Shown here: one piece after another, positions 48,445-57,606 of the stretch
How the letters are laid out: the number at the start of each line of letters is the position of its first letter
Position numbering within the stretch: position 1 is the first letter of the stretch
Source of the DNA: Bordetella genomosp. 12
GTDB lineage: Bacteria; Pseudomonadota; Gammaproteobacteria; Burkholderiales; Burkholderiaceae_B
NCBI RefSeq assembly: GCF_002261355.1
Contig: NZ_NEVU01000001.1
Location: 558,001-622,000, forward strand
Direction: 5' to 3'
Length of the DNA: 64,000 nt
The notes under the pieces: model-generated
Told to the model about the DNA's origin: nothing
What the model saw: only the letters and a program-made list of their open reading frames with translations
The model's database searches: none
Translations under genes and position numbers: made by a program

Positions 48445-49809
48445 ATGGTCACTCCCTCCTCCTCCCTGCCGATCGCCGCGAATCACGCGCGTTTTTCCGA
48501 ACTCGTCGAACAGGTTCTGGCCTATGCGCGCCAGATCGGCGCGAGCGACGCCGTCGCCGAAGTCTCCGAAAGCCTCGGTTTGTCGGTGTCGGTGCGCAAG
48601 AACGACATCGAAACGGTCGAGCAGACGCGCGACCGCTCGCTGGACCTGACTGTCTACGCTGGCCAGAGCCGGGGATCGGCCTCGACCTCCGATTTCTCCG
48701 AGGCCGCCTTGCGCCAGACAGTCGAGGCCGCCTGGCATATCGCCCGGCACACGGCCGCCGATGAGGCCGCCGGCCTGCCCGACGCCGACATGCTGGCCAC
48801 CGAGCATCCCGACCTCGATCTGCACCATCCCTGGGCCATCGACACCGCCGCGGCCGCCGAGCTGGCGCTGCGGGGCGAGCGCGCCGCGCGCGCCGTCGAC
48901 GGCCGCATTACCAATACCGACGGCGCCGGCGTCAATACCTATGAAGGCCAGTTCGTCATGGGCAATACGCGGGGCTTTCTGGGCGGCTATCCCTATAGCC
49001 GGCACAGCCTGTCGGTCGCGCCCATCGCCGGGCGCGGCGGCAAGATGCAGCGCGACTACTGGTACACCGCCGAGCGCGATCCGGCCTTGCTGGCCTCGCC
49101 CGAGGCCGTGGGCCGTTACGCCGCCGAACGCACGCTGGCCCGGCTCTCGGCCCGCCGTCTGCGCACGACCAAGGCGCCGGTGCTGTTCGAGGCCCCGCTG
49201 GCCCTGGGCCTGCTGGGCGCGTTCGCGCAGGCCGTCAGCGGCGGCGCGCTCTACCGCAAGGCAAGCTTTCTGGTCGACTCGCTGGGCAAACCCATCTTCG
49301 CCGACCATATCGACGTGCTCGAAGATCCGCACGTGCGCGGGGGCATGGGCTCGTCGGCCTTCGATGACGAGGGGGTGCGCACCCAGGCGCGCCGCGTGGT
49401 GGCGGCCGGCACGCTCGAGGGCTATTTCCTGTCCTCGTACACGGCCCGCAAGCTGGGCATGAGCACCACGGGCAACGCCGGCGGCTCGCACAATCTGTCG
49501 CTGACCTCCCGCCTGACCCGGCCTGAAGACGATTTCCGCGCCATGCTCAACAAGCTGGGCACCGGGCTGCTCGTCACCGAACTCATCGGCCAGGGCGTGA
49601 ACTACCTGACCGGCGACTATTCGCGCGGGGCCTTCGGGTACTGGGTCGAAAACGGCCAGATCCAGCACGCCGTCGAGGAAATCACCATCGCCGGCAACCT
49701 GGCGGACATGTTCCGCCAGATCGTCGCCGTGGGCGCCGACACGCTGTCGCGCGGCACGAAGTCAACCGGTTCCATCCTGATCGAGCAGATGTCCATCGCC
49801 GGCGTCTGA
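48445..49809 (+). CDS. pmbA: metalloprotease PmbA (TldE)
   Basis: A 454-residue TldD/TldE-family protein with FSELVEQVLAYARQIGASDAV at the start, STSDFSEAALRQTVEAAWHIA, and the C-terminal GNAGGSHNLSLTSRL and GQGVNYLTGDYSRGAFGYW. PmbA acts with TldD to process peptides such as microcin B17 precursor. PmbA lacks its own zinc site. tldD is not in the window. The ATG at 48445 was chosen; an upstream in-frame ATG at 48409 would add 12 residues. Confidence 0.94.
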   Translation: MVTPSSSLPIAANHARFSELVEQVLAYARQIGASDAVAEVSESLGLSVSVRKNDIETVEQTRDRSLDLTVYAGQSRGSASTSDFSEAALRQTVEAAWHIARHTAADEAAGLPDADMLATEHPDLDLHHPWAIDTAAAAELALRGERAARAVDGRITNTDGAGVNTYEGQFVMGNTRGFLGGYPYSRHSLSVAPIAGRGGKMQRDYWYTAERDPALLASPEAVGRYAAERTLARLSARRLRTTKAPVLFEAPLALGLLGAFAQAVSGGALYRKASFLVDSLGKPIFADHIDVLEDPHVRGGMGSSAFDDEGVRTQARRVVAAGTLEGYFLSSYTARKLGMSTTGNAGGSHNLSLTSRLTRPEDDFRAMLNKLGTGLLVTELIGQGVNYLTGDYSRGAFGYWVENGQIQHAVEEITIAGNLADMFRQIVAVGADTLSRGTKSTGSILIEQMSIAGV

Positions 49810-49903
49810 CGCCCGCGCGCTCCTCGGGCCGGGCGCTTGCCGGCGACGTGTAATATCGTTCCGGACAGCTTTGATCCAGTCCCGAAAGACGAGGAGCCAG
49901 CCG

Positions 49904-51004
49904 ATGCAGCGTCGTTCATTCTTGAAGCATGCCAGCCTGGGCGCGGCCGCCGGCGGTGCCGTGGTGGCCGCCCCGGCCTTGGCGCAGGACATGCCCTCGG
50001 TGAGCTGGCGCCTGGCCTCCAGTTTCAAGCCCGGCCTGCCGACGCTGTATGGCGCGGGCGAGGCGTTCTGCAGGTATGTGGACGAGGCCAGCGGCGGCAG
50101 GTTCCGCATCCGGCCGTCGGCCCAGGGCAGCGACGGCGTGCAGGTGTTCGAGGCGGTCGCCGGCGGCGCGGTCGATTGCGGGCATGGTTTCGCATCGGCC
50201 TGCTTTGCCAAGGACCCGGCGCTGTGTTTTGATTCCGCCGTGCCGTTCGGCATGAATGCGCGGCAGATGAATGCCTGGATGCTCGAAGCCGATGGCCTGA
50301 AACTCACGCGCGATCTTTATCAGCCGCATCAGATCATCAACCTGCCCCTGGGCAATACCGGCGTGCAGATGGGCGGCTGGTATCGCAAGGAGATCAAGAC
50401 GCTTGCGGATCTGAAGGGGGTGCGCATGCTGACTGCCGGCCTGGCCGGCGAAGTGCTCGCGCGCCTGGGCGTGGTCCCGCAGCAGGTCGCCGCCGACGAG
50501 GTGGCCGGCGCACTCGGGAAAGACACGCTGGATGCGGTCGAGGCGGCCAGTCCCAGCGACGATGAAGCGCTGGGGCTGCAAAAGCTTGCTCCCTATTATT
50601 ACTATCCGAGCTGGTGGGAAGGGGGCGCACAGGCCACGCTCTATATCAGCGCGCCGGCCTGGGACAAGCTGCCCAGGCATTACCGGAGCCTGGTCGAGGC
50701 CGCCAGCCGCGCGGCCCATGCCTCGGTGACGGCGCGCTACGACGCGCGCAACCCCGCGGCCCTGAGCCGGCTGACGGCGGCCGGGGCGCAGCTGCGAGCG
50801 TTTCCGCGCGCCGTGCTGGACGCCGCTTTCGAGGCCAGCACCGAGGTTTACCGCGCCTTGGCCGACAAAGACCCTCGGTTCAAGGCCATCCACGGCAACT
50901 ACATGGGGTTCCGTGATCAGTTGCTGCCCTGGTTCCGCGTCAGCGAAAGCGCCTACGACCAGTATCTGATGAGCATGGCGCTGGCCGCGGGCCGGCAACG
51001 ATGA
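49904..51004 (+). CDS. orphan TRAP-type substrate-binding protein (Tat-exported)
   Basis: The 366-residue protein resembles DctP-type periplasmic binding proteins. It has a twin-arginine signal (MQRRSFLKHASLGAAAGG) with cleavage near ALAQD. The mature part contains WRLASSFKPGLPTLYGAGEA, the TRAP binding helix region GGWYRKEIKTLADLKGVRML and YPSWWEGGAQ. Close relatives bind 2-oxo acids such as pyruvate. No DctQ/DctM membrane genes are adjacent, so it must work with a distant transporter. The ATG at 49904 follows GACGAGGAG. Confidence 0.87.
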   Translation: MQRRSFLKHASLGAAAGGAVVAAPALAQDMPSVSWRLASSFKPGLPTLYGAGEAFCRYVDEASGGRFRIRPSAQGSDGVQVFEAVAGGAVDCGHGFASACFAKDPALCFDSAVPFGMNARQMNAWMLEADGLKLTRDLYQPHQIINLPLGNTGVQMGGWYRKEIKTLADLKGVRMLTAGLAGEVLARLGVVPQQVAADEVAGALGKDTLDAVEAASPSDDEALGLQKLAPYYYYPSWWEGGAQATLYISAPAWDKLPRHYRSLVEAASRAAHASVTARYDARNPAALSRLTAAGAQLRAFPRAVLDAAFEASTEVYRALADKDPRFKAIHGNYMGFRDQLLPWFRVSESAYDQYLMSMALAAGRQR

Positions 51005-51076
51005 TCCGTCCCCTTGCCGGAGGCAGGGCTCCGGGCAGCGGGCTTGGGCCCGGTTTGCACAAACTTTGAGCAGACA

Positions 51077-51085
51077 TGCTAAACT
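51077..51085 (+). promoter_or_regulatory. candidate extended -10 promoter of rplM-rpsI
   Basis: TGCTAAACT fits an extended -10 (TG-n-TAAACT). TTTGCA at 51054 is 20 bases before the hexamer, too far for a standard -35. The start point would leave a leader of about 180 bases before rplM. Confidence 0.4.
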
Positions 51086-51167
51086 AGCTAGCTTTCCCTT
51101 TATCTGGCCTTGCGCCAGAGTATGGCTAGGGTCACCAGTACGGGCGGGTAATAACGCTTAGACAGGG

Positions 51168-51240
51168 GGCCAGTCCCAGGGCGCCAGACAAGGCGCTTGG
51201 GTTTGCCGCAAGGGAAGAACCCGGCCAGGATGTTCTGGCG
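51168..51240 (+). other. structured 5' leader of rplM
   Basis: Several local inverted repeats stand before rplM: GGCGCC/GGCGC arms around 51179-51196, GGGTT (51199-51203) with AACCC (51218-51222), and GCCAG (51224-51228) with CTGGC (51235-51239). These could support ribosomal-protein autoregulation, but no known leader family is recognised. Confidence 0.4.
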
Positions 51241-51273
51241 GGAAAACCTTTATATTCATTCTTAGGAACCATC

Positions 51274-51702
51274 ATGAAGACCTTTGTGGCCAAGCCGCAT
51301 GAAGTCAAGCGTGACTGGTTTGTGATCGACGCCAAGGGCAAAGTCCTCGGTCGTGTGGCCAGCGAAGTCGCACGTCGTCTGCGTGGCAAGCACAAACCTG
51401 AATTCACGCCGCACGTTGATACCGGCGATTACATCGTCATCATCAACGCTTCCGATATCGTCGTTACGGGTACCAAGGCGCAAGACAAGAAGTACTTCCG
51501 CCACACCACCTACCCGGGCGGTATCCGCGAAACGAACTTCGAGAAAATGCAAGAGCGTTTTCCCGGCCGCGCCATCCAGAAGGCTGTCAAGGGCATGCTG
51601 CCCAAGGGTCCGCTGGGCTACGCCATGATCAAGAAACTCAAGGTGTACGCTGGTGCCGAGCATCCGCACACCGCTCAGCAGCCCAAGCCGCTGGATATCT
51701 AA
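51274..51702 (+). CDS. rplM: 50S ribosomal protein L13
   Basis: A 142-residue protein. [20 protein letters not shown] and [21 protein letters not shown] are the conserved L13 N-terminus, [16 protein letters not shown] and [20 protein letters not shown] follow. Full length. It binds 23S rRNA early in 50S assembly. rpsI follows after nine bases, the near-universal rplM-rpsI operon. The ribosome site is TTAGGA. Confidence 0.98.
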   Translation: MKTFVAKPHEVKRDWFVIDAKGKVLGRVASEVARRLRGKHKPEFTPHVDTGDYIVIINASDIVVTGTKAQDKKYFRHTTYPGGIRETNFEKMQERFPGRAIQKAVKGMLPKGPLGYAMIKKLKVYAGAEHPHTAQQPKPLDI

Positions 51703-51711
51703 GGAAACGCC

Positions 51712-52104
51712 ATGATCGGTAACTGGAACTACGGAACCGGCCGTCGCAAAACCTCGGTGGCTCGTGTTTTCATCAAGAAGGGTACGGGCAAGATCGTCGT
51801 CAACGGCAAGCCCGTCGACGAGTTTTTTGCTCGCGAAACCGGCCGCATGGTCGTGCGTCAGCCTCTGGCGCTGACCGGTCACCTCGAATCGTTCGACATC
51901 AAGGTCAACGTGATCGGTGGCGGTGAAACCGGCCAGGCCGGCGCAGTTCGTCACGGCATCACGCGTGCCCTGATCGACTACGACGCGACCCTCAAGCCCG
52001 CGCTGTCGCAAGCCGGCTTTGTGACCCGCGACGCCCGCGAAGTTGAACGTAAGAAGGTCGGTCTGCGCAAGGCGCGCCGCCGCAAGCAGTTCAGCAAGCG
52101 TTAA
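51712..52104 (+). CDS. rpsI: 30S ribosomal protein S9
   Basis: A 130-residue protein. [20 protein letters not shown] and [18 protein letters not shown] are diagnostic for S9. The basic tail ends [11 protein letters not shown], whose last Lys-Arg contacts P-site tRNA. Full length, second gene of the rplM operon, followed by a terminator. Confidence 0.98.
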   Translation: MIGNWNYGTGRRKTSVARVFIKKGTGKIVVNGKPVDEFFARETGRMVVRQPLALTGHLESFDIKVNVIGGGETGQAGAVRHGITRALIDYDATLKPALSQAGFVTRDAREVERKKVGLRKARRRKQFSKR

Positions 52105-52117
52105 TCGCTGTATGCAG

Positions 52118-52141
52118 AAAGGCCGCGCAAGCGGCCTTTTT
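52118..52141 (+). terminator. terminator after rpsI
   Basis: AAAGGCCGC (52118-52126) pairs with GCGGCCTTT (52131-52139) around a GCAA tetraloop, followed by five or more T residues. It is 14 bases after the rpsI stop. Confidence 0.9.
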
Positions 52142-52311
52142 GCTTTTGGGCCCGTCTCCCGCTGCGCGCAGCGGAACCCCGGGCCGCAACATTTGTCCCA
52201 ACCTGCGCCAGTGCTCAGGGCGACGGCGGTTGCCGCAGCGATACAATTCAGGCACGCGTGTCGTGCCCAGTGCCGCACCCGAGCGTGCCTCACTCCCAGG
52301 AAGAAGCTACC

Positions 52312-53379
52312 ATGGCCCAAGCAACCAATTCCCGCATCAAGGTCGGCATCGTCGGCGGCACCGGATATACCGGCGTCGAGCTGCTGCGCTTGCTGTCGCA
52401 GCACCCCCAAGTCGAACTGACCGCCATCACCTCGCGCAAGGAAGACGGCCTGCCCGTGGCGGACATGTATCCCAATCTGCGCGGCCGCGTGAAGCTGGCC
52501 TTCAGCGCTCCGGAAAAAGCCACCCTGACCGATTGCGACGTGGTGTTTTTCGCCACGCCGCATGGCGTGGCCATGGCGCAGGCGCAGGAACTGACCGCTG
52601 CCGGCACGCGGGTGATCGACCTGGCCGCGGACTTCCGCCTGCAGGACACCGCGGTGTTCGAGCGCTGGTACAAGATGCCGCACACCTGCCCCGACATCCT
52701 GGCCCAGGACTCTGTCTATGGCCTGGTCGAGCTCAATCGCGCCGCCATTGCCGGGGCCAAGGTGATCGGCAACCCCGGCTGCTATCCCACCACCGTCATT
52801 CTCGGCCTGGCGCCGCTGATCGAGGGCGGCAAGAAACTGATCGACACCCAGACCCTGATCGCCGACTGCAAGTCGGGCGTGTCGGGCGCGGGCCGCAAGG
52901 CCGAAGTGGGTTCGCTCTTCTCCGAAGCCGGTGACAATTTCAAGGCCTATGGCGTGGCGGGGCACCGCCATCATCCCGAGATCACCGAGCAGCTCGAGAA
53001 GCTGGCCGGCGGCAAGGTGGGCCTGACCTTCGTGCCGCATCTGGTCCCCATGATCCGGGGCATGTTCTCCACCATTTATGCGCGCATTCTGCCCGAGGCG
53101 CGCGACACCGACTTCCAGGCCTTGTTCGAGGCCCGTTACGCCGATGAGGCCTTCATCGACGTCATGCCGGCCGGCAGCCTGCCGGAGACCCGCTCGGTGC
53201 GCGCCTCCAACAATCTGCGCATCTCGGTGCAGCGGCCGGGCAACGGTGATCAGCTCGTCATCCTCGTGATCCAGGACAACCTGGTCAAGGGAGCGGCGGG
53301 CCAGGCCGTGCAGAACATGAACCTGATGTTTGGTCTGCCCGAGGCCACCGGCCTGGATCAGGTCGCCATTCTTCCCTGA
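52312..53379 (+). CDS. argC: N-acetyl-gamma-glutamyl-phosphate reductase
   Basis: A 355-residue type 1 Arg[20 protein letters not shown] is the NADP-binding loop, and [20 protein letters not shown] carries the catalytic cysteine. [12 protein letters not shown] and [18 protein letters not shown] follow. It reduces N-acetylglutamyl phosphate in arginine biosynthesis. The ATG at 52312 ([12 protein letters not shown]) behind AGGAAGAAG was chosen; the frame is open 18 codons further upstream. Confidence 0.96.
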   Translation: MAQATNSRIKVGIVGGTGYTGVELLRLLSQHPQVELTAITSRKEDGLPVADMYPNLRGRVKLAFSAPEKATLTDCDVVFFATPHGVAMAQAQELTAAGTRVIDLAADFRLQDTAVFERWYKMPHTCPDILAQDSVYGLVELNRAAIAGAKVIGNPGCYPTTVILGLAPLIEGGKKLIDTQTLIADCKSGVSGAGRKAEVGSLFSEAGDNFKAYGVAGHRHHPEITEQLEKLAGGKVGLTFVPHLVPMIRGMFSTIYARILPEARDTDFQALFEARYADEAFIDVMPAGSLPETRSVRASNNLRISVQRPGNGDQLVILVIQDNLVKGAAGQAVQNMNLMFGLPEATGLDQVAILP

Positions 53380-53421
53380 TACCCGGCGATCGCCATCGCC
53401 CTGCCGACGCCCCGAGTTTCG

Positions 53422-54261
53422 ATGCCCGAGCCCGCCGTTCCCGCCGTCCCGCCTCGTCAACGAGGCTGGCGGCGCGCTGCCTGGATGGCGCTCATGCTCG
53501 GCCTGGGGCTGGGCGCCGGCGTGGGGGTGGGCTATCAATATGCATTGGGGCCGGGCCGGCCTGCGCACATGGTGATGCTCACGCAAGCTCAGGCCGAGGC
53601 CCAGGATGCCAGCCTGCGCCAGCGGGAAACCGAGGCGCGCTTTTTGCGCGCCCAGCTCGATACGGCCGATGGCGAAATCGCCGTCGAGCGTGCGGCCCGC
53701 CAGGAGCTCGAGGCGCAGTTGCGCACGGCCCAGGCCGAGGTCGGCCGCGTGCGGGATCAGTTGGCCTTTTATGAGCAGTTACTGCCCCCCGGGCCGGCCG
53801 GCTCCATTGATATTCGTGGGGCGGAGTTTTCGCGCGCAGGCAATGGTTTGCACTACCGGGTGTTGCTGATGCGCAGCGGCCGGGGCAATGACAATGGTTT
53901 TAGCGGCGAGTTGCGTTTTGAGGCCGTCGGCATCCAGCAAGGGCAGACGGTGACGCTGCCGCTCAGCCCCCGCCAGGTCAAAACGGACGAGGCCGCCGCG
54001 CCGGCGGCCGTCCTGCCGCCGGCCGCCGCCCATGCACTGCCGGGCGATGAGGCGCAGGCGGCCAAGCCAGGCTCCCCGGCCGCGGCGGCCACGGCCAATG
54101 GCGGCAATGGCGCCAGCTTTCTGGCTTTGCATTTTGATCAGTTCCAGCGCAGCCAGGGTGTGCTGGCCTTGCCCGAGGGATTTGTCCCCGAAAGTGTGAC
54201 CGTGACGGTGCTGGAGGATGGAACAGTGCGTGCCACACGAAATGTCAAATTGGAATTTTGA
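53422..54261 (+). CDS. coiled-coil membrane protein (DUF6776-like)
   Basis: The 279-residue protein has one N-terminal transmembrane helix (about residues 20-40, AAWMALMLGLGLGAGVGVGY), a periplasmic coiled coil (about 50-115, rich in Gln/Glu/Ala/Arg), and a beta-rich C-terminal domain (IDIRGAEFSRAGNGLHYRVL; LHFDQFQRSQGVLALPEGF). An Ala/Pro/Lys stretch interrupts it near residues 190-235. Similar proteins occur between argC and erpA in Burkholderiales; no function is known. The ATG at 53422 is plausible although its ribosome site is weak. Confidence 0.8.
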   Translation: MPEPAVPAVPPRQRGWRRAAWMALMLGLGLGAGVGVGYQYALGPGRPAHMVMLTQAQAEAQDASLRQRETEARFLRAQLDTADGEIAVERAARQELEAQLRTAQAEVGRVRDQLAFYEQLLPPGPAGSIDIRGAEFSRAGNGLHYRVLLMRSGRGNDNGFSGELRFEAVGIQQGQTVTLPLSPRQVKTDEAAAPAAVLPPAAAHALPGDEAQAAKPGSPAAAATANGGNGASFLALHFDQFQRSQGVLALPEGFVPESVTVTVLEDGTVRATRNVKLEF

Positions 54262-54348
54262 CGCGCGGCCTGGCTGCGCTATAGTGATCTTATTCGCGCG
54301 GCCCCGGCCGCCATCCGGAATTCGGCCCTCGCGGCCAGGAGTGTAATC

Positions 54349-54720
54349 ATGAATGCTGTTACCGAAACCGTGGATCTCCAAGCCCCCCCGCCGGTGCCGC
54401 TGATCTTCACTGATTCGGCTGCCGCCAAGGTCAAGGATCTGTTGGCCGAAGAGGGCAACCCCGAGCTCAAACTGCGCGTCTTCGTGCAGGGCGGGGGCTG
54501 TTCCGGCTTTCAGTACGGCTTTACCTTCGACGAAGTCGTCAACGAGGACGACACCGTCCTCGACAAGGAAGGCGTGCAATTGCTGGTCGACCCGATGAGC
54601 TTCCAGTATCTGGTGGGCGCCGAGATCGACTACAAGGAAGACCTCGAAGGCGCGCAGTTCGTCATCCGCAATCCCAATGCGACGACGACTTGCGGCTGCG
54701 GCTCGTCCTTCTCGGTCTGA
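54349..54720 (+). CDS. erpA: iron-sulfur cluster insertion protein ErpA
   Basis: A 123-residue A-type carrier. The three cluster cysteines are in [18 protein letters not shown] and [12 protein letters not shown], the latter at the C-terminus. A-type proteins deliver [4Fe-4S] clusters to apo-enzymes; ErpA is needed for isoprenoid synthesis enzymes IspG/H in E. coli. The ATG at 54349 follows AGGAGTGTAATC. A terminator follows the gene. Confidence 0.95.
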   Translation: MNAVTETVDLQAPPPVPLIFTDSAAAKVKDLLAEEGNPELKLRVFVQGGGCSGFQYGFTFDEVVNEDDTVLDKEGVQLLVDPMSFQYLVGAEIDYKEDLEGAQFVIRNPNATTTCGCGSSFSV

Positions 54721-54745
54721 CGCGCGTCAGCGTGTCGGCGACATC

Positions 54746-54767
54746 AAGCCCCTGCGGGGGCTTTTTG
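54746..54767. terminator. terminator between erpA and anmK
   Basis: AAGCCCC and GGGGCTT flank a short TGC(G) loop and are followed by T residues on the plus strand. It ends erpA and may also act on the convergent anmK transcript. Confidence 0.8.
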
Positions 54768-54778
54768 TTTGGCCGGAT

Positions 54779-55906
54779 TCAGCCGGCAGGATAAAGCGCG
54801 CCCAGCAGACGCGGGCCGCGTGCGCCGGTGACTTGCGGCACGCCGGCAGCTGCGCGGTCGATGAAGGCGCGCGCCAGCCAGGCAAACGCCATGGCCTCGA
54901 CCCACTGACCCGGAACCCCTTCGCGGTCGGTCGGCGCGACGGGGCAGGGCAGCGCCTGCGCCAGGGCCGTCATCAGCTGCGGATTGCGGGCCCCGCCGCC
55001 ACAGACCAGGAGGTCAGTGAGGGGGTGGCCGGCCACGGCCTGCGCTACCGTTTGCGCTGTCAGTGCGACGAGCGTGGCCTGCACATCCTCGGGCGCCAGC
55101 GGCTGCGCGTAGCTGGCCAGGCGGGCTTGCAGCCAGGGCAGGCCGAACAGATCGCGGCCCGTGGATTTGGGCGCGGGCAGCGCGAACCAGGGCTCGCTGT
55201 GCAGGAGGTGGCGCAGCAGGTTGGCATTGGCCCGCCCGCTGCCCGCCCATAGGCCGTCCTGATCGAAAGCCCGGCCGGTATGTAGCTGGCACCAGCCATC
55301 GAGCAGCACATTGGCCGGCCCGGTGTCGAAGCCGCGCGGCGGCAGGCCCGGCGCCAGCAGGGTGACGTTGCCGATGCCGCCCAGATTGAGGACGGCGCGC
55401 GGCGCGCCATGATTGAACATGGCGTCGTGAAAGGGCGGCACGAGCGGTGCGCCCTGGCCGCCTGCGGCCACGTCGCGGCTGCGGAAATCGGCCACCACAT
55501 CGATGCCGGTGAGCTCGGCCAGCAAGGCGGGCGCGTTCAGTTGCAGGGTGTAGCCCAAGTCGGGCCGGTGGCGTACGGTCTGGCCGTGCGCGCCGATGGC
55601 GCGGATCTGTTCGCGAGCCAGCCCGGTGGCTGCCAGCAGACGCGTGCAGGCCTGGGCGTAGAGCTGCGCCAGATCATTGGCGGCCAGCGCGGCGCGGTGC
55701 AGTTCATCGGCGCCGCTGGTGTTCAGGGCCAGCAGGGTGGCGCGCAATGGTTGCGGCATGTCCAGCGAAGTGCTGGCCAGCAGGCGCGGGCCGGGATCGA
55801 GCTGCAGCAACACACCGTCGACACCATCCATGCTGGTGCCCGACATCAGGCCGATGAAACAACGGCCCGGCAGCGGGCTGCTCGGGCCGTCGGTGGGACG
55901 CGTCAT
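54779..55906 (-). CDS. anmK: anhydro-N-acetylmuramic acid kinase
   Basis: A 375-residue sugar kinase. FIGLMSGTSMDGVDGVLLQL is the AnmK signature at the N-terminus. IGAHGQTVRHRPDLGYTLQL and LNLGGIGNVTLL are the substrate and phosphate loops, and VCGGGARNPQLM is in the C-terminal lobe. It converts 1,6-anhydro-MurNAc to MurNAc-6-phosphate in cell wall recycling. It lies directly downstream of the M23 peptidase gene (eight bases), a functionally fitting pair, and mpl is in the same window. Confidence 0.96.
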   Translation of the reverse strand: MTRPTDGPSSPLPGRCFIGLMSGTSMDGVDGVLLQLDPGPRLLASTSLDMPQPLRATLLALNTSGADELHRAALAANDLAQLYAQACTRLLAATGLAREQIRAIGAHGQTVRHRPDLGYTLQLNAPALLAELTGIDVVADFRSRDVAAGGQGAPLVPPFHDAMFNHGAPRAVLNLGGIGNVTLLAPGLPPRGFDTGPANVLLDGWCQLHTGRAFDQDGLWAGSGRANANLLRHLLHSEPWFALPAPKSTGRDLFGLPWLQARLASYAQPLAPEDVQATLVALTAQTVAQAVAGHPLTDLLVCGGGARNPQLMTALAQALPCPVAPTDREGVPGQWVEAMAFAWLARAFIDRAAAGVPQVTGARGPRLLGALYPAG

Positions 55907-55914
55907 GGCGCGGC

Positions 55915-57330
55915 TCAGCGGCTGGCCACGTTGGTCATGGATTCCGGCAATGTCTGCTGGAACTCGGTGAGCAACTGGATCTGCTGCCGGAAGGGCGCCA
56001 CCGTATTGGCGAAGGCGCGGGCTTCGGCGGGCTCGAGCTTGCGGGCCACGGGCAGGTCGACCGACAGCGGATCGACCGGCTGGTTGTCGATACGGAACTC
56101 ATAGTGCAGGTGCGGGCCGGTGGCCCAGCCGGTGGCGCCGACGTAGCCGACCAGATCGCCTTGGGCGATTTTGTCGCCTTTTTTCAGGCCCGGGCGGATG
56201 CTGCTCTGGTGTGCGTACAGCGTGGAGTACTTGCCGTAATGCTTGACGATGACCACGTTGCCATAGCCGTTTTGCCAGCCTGCAAACTCCACCGTGCCGT
56301 CGGCCGTGCTGTGGATGGGCGTGCCCGAGGGAGCGGCATAGTCCACGCCCTTGTGGCCCGTCCAGGTGCGGTGGATGGGATGCATGCGCATGCCGAAGGT
56401 CGAGCTGATGCGGGAGAACTTCAGCGCCGTGCGCAGGAAAGCGCCGCGCAGGCTGGTGCCATCGAAATCGTAGTAGCTGCCGCTCTTGTTGTCGGCGCTG
56501 AACCAGACCGCGCTGTAGACCTTCTCGTTGTTGACGAACTCGACGGCCAGCAGGCGGCCGGCGCCGGCGTAGCGGCCGTCATGGGAGCGGACTTCGTAGA
56601 CCACGCGGAATTGATCGCCCTGGCGCAGGTCGCGCAGAAAGTCGATCTTGGCGCCCAGGATGTCGGCCATCTGCAGCGTGATCGAATCGGGGATGCCGGC
56701 CGCGTCGGTGGCGGCAAACAGCGACGAGCGGATCGTGCCCACGGCCACGCGGGTCTGCAGCTCGGTGCTCTCGGTGATTTCTTCGGCCTTGAAGCTGTCG
56801 CCGGCGGGCTTGACGTTCAGCATCTTGGTGTAGACCTGCCCGTCGATCTCGTTGCCCGGCGTGTGGATGTAGCGCAGCCACACCAGCTTGCCTTCTTCGT
56901 CGGTGGCGGCCTGCACCGAACGGCCCGGGTAGAGGCGATAGATGCTGCGGGCGCTGGCTTCGTGCGTCAGGAAGGTTTGCAGCTTGCCGTCGTCGAGGTC
57001 CAGGCGCTGCAGCACGCTGGCCAGCGTGTCGCCGGAGCGGATGCGGGTCTCGCTGATGTAGGGGGCCGGGGCGCTGGCGCTGATCTGCAGCTGGTCGGGT
57101 TGCAGCGGCAACTCGCTGTTGATCAGGCGCAGGGGGGGGAGTTCGGTGCGGTCGGGTTGCTGGACCATGCCCAGCGCGGCGGCGCCGGCAAACAGGCCAA
57201 GCGCGGAAACCACCAGAGTACGACGCAGCAGCGAGCCGCCACGGGAAGAGCTGGGTTCGACGGCGGGAGTAAACAGGGCGGCAACCTTGCGGCTCAGGCT
57301 GCGCACCAGACTGTTGAAGCCTCGATTCAT
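55915..57330 (-). CDS. M23 family peptidoglycan endopeptidase (MepM-like)
   Basis: The 471-residue protein has an N-terminal transmembrane anchor (about residues 38-58, TLVVSALGLFAGAAALGM), a LysM-like/OapA region (TRIRSGDTLASVLQRLDLDD, about 90-110), and an M23 domain (about 310-420). The zinc ligands sit in MHPIHRTWTGHKGVDYAAPS and GPHLHYEFRI. It probably cleaves DD-crosslinks to allow murein growth. The ATG at 57330 (MNRGFNS) was preferred over an open start at 57360. anmK follows in an apparent operon, and tyrS is divergent. Confidence 0.92.
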   Translation of the reverse strand: MNRGFNSLVRSLSRKVAALFTPAVEPSSSRGGSLLRRTLVVSALGLFAGAAALGMVQQPDRTELPPLRLINSELPLQPDQLQISASAPAPYISETRIRSGDTLASVLQRLDLDDGKLQTFLTHEASARSIYRLYPGRSVQAATDEEGKLVWLRYIHTPGNEIDGQVYTKMLNVKPAGDSFKAEEITESTELQTRVAVGTIRSSLFAATDAAGIPDSITLQMADILGAKIDFLRDLRQGDQFRVVYEVRSHDGRYAGAGRLLAVEFVNNEKVYSAVWFSADNKSGSYYDFDGTSLRGAFLRTALKFSRISSTFGMRMHPIHRTWTGHKGVDYAAPSGTPIHSTADGTVEFAGWQNGYGNVVIVKHYGKYSTLYAHQSSIRPGLKKGDKIAQGDLVGYVGATGWATGPHLHYEFRIDNQPVDPLSVDLPVARKLEPAEARAFANTVAPFRQQIQLLTEFQQTLPESMTNVASR

Positions 57331-57606
57331 TGGGCGGACCTTAGATGGGTACAGATGCACGAATAGCGCCTGACCGCGGCTATCCTCCTGGCAGTCTGTG
57401 GACCGGAGGCAGGGTGCGCCGGGGCGGCGATATCGTGGGCAAACTTTGGAAGAACGGGCGGCTAGCAGGGACGCTGACCGTCATGAATATGACAGTTGCG
57501 TATGATTAGGGCAGTATCCTAGCCGAATAAGCTAGAATTTTCGACCGATTTATACAGTTTTTACACCTTTTTTTCGCTTAACTCCCGTCTTCCGGGGCTC
57601 ATCATC

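Noticed and set aside
51262-53586. A 774-codon minus-strand open frame
   Set aside because: It is antisense to rplM, rpsI and argC, three certain genes, and shows no domain of its own.
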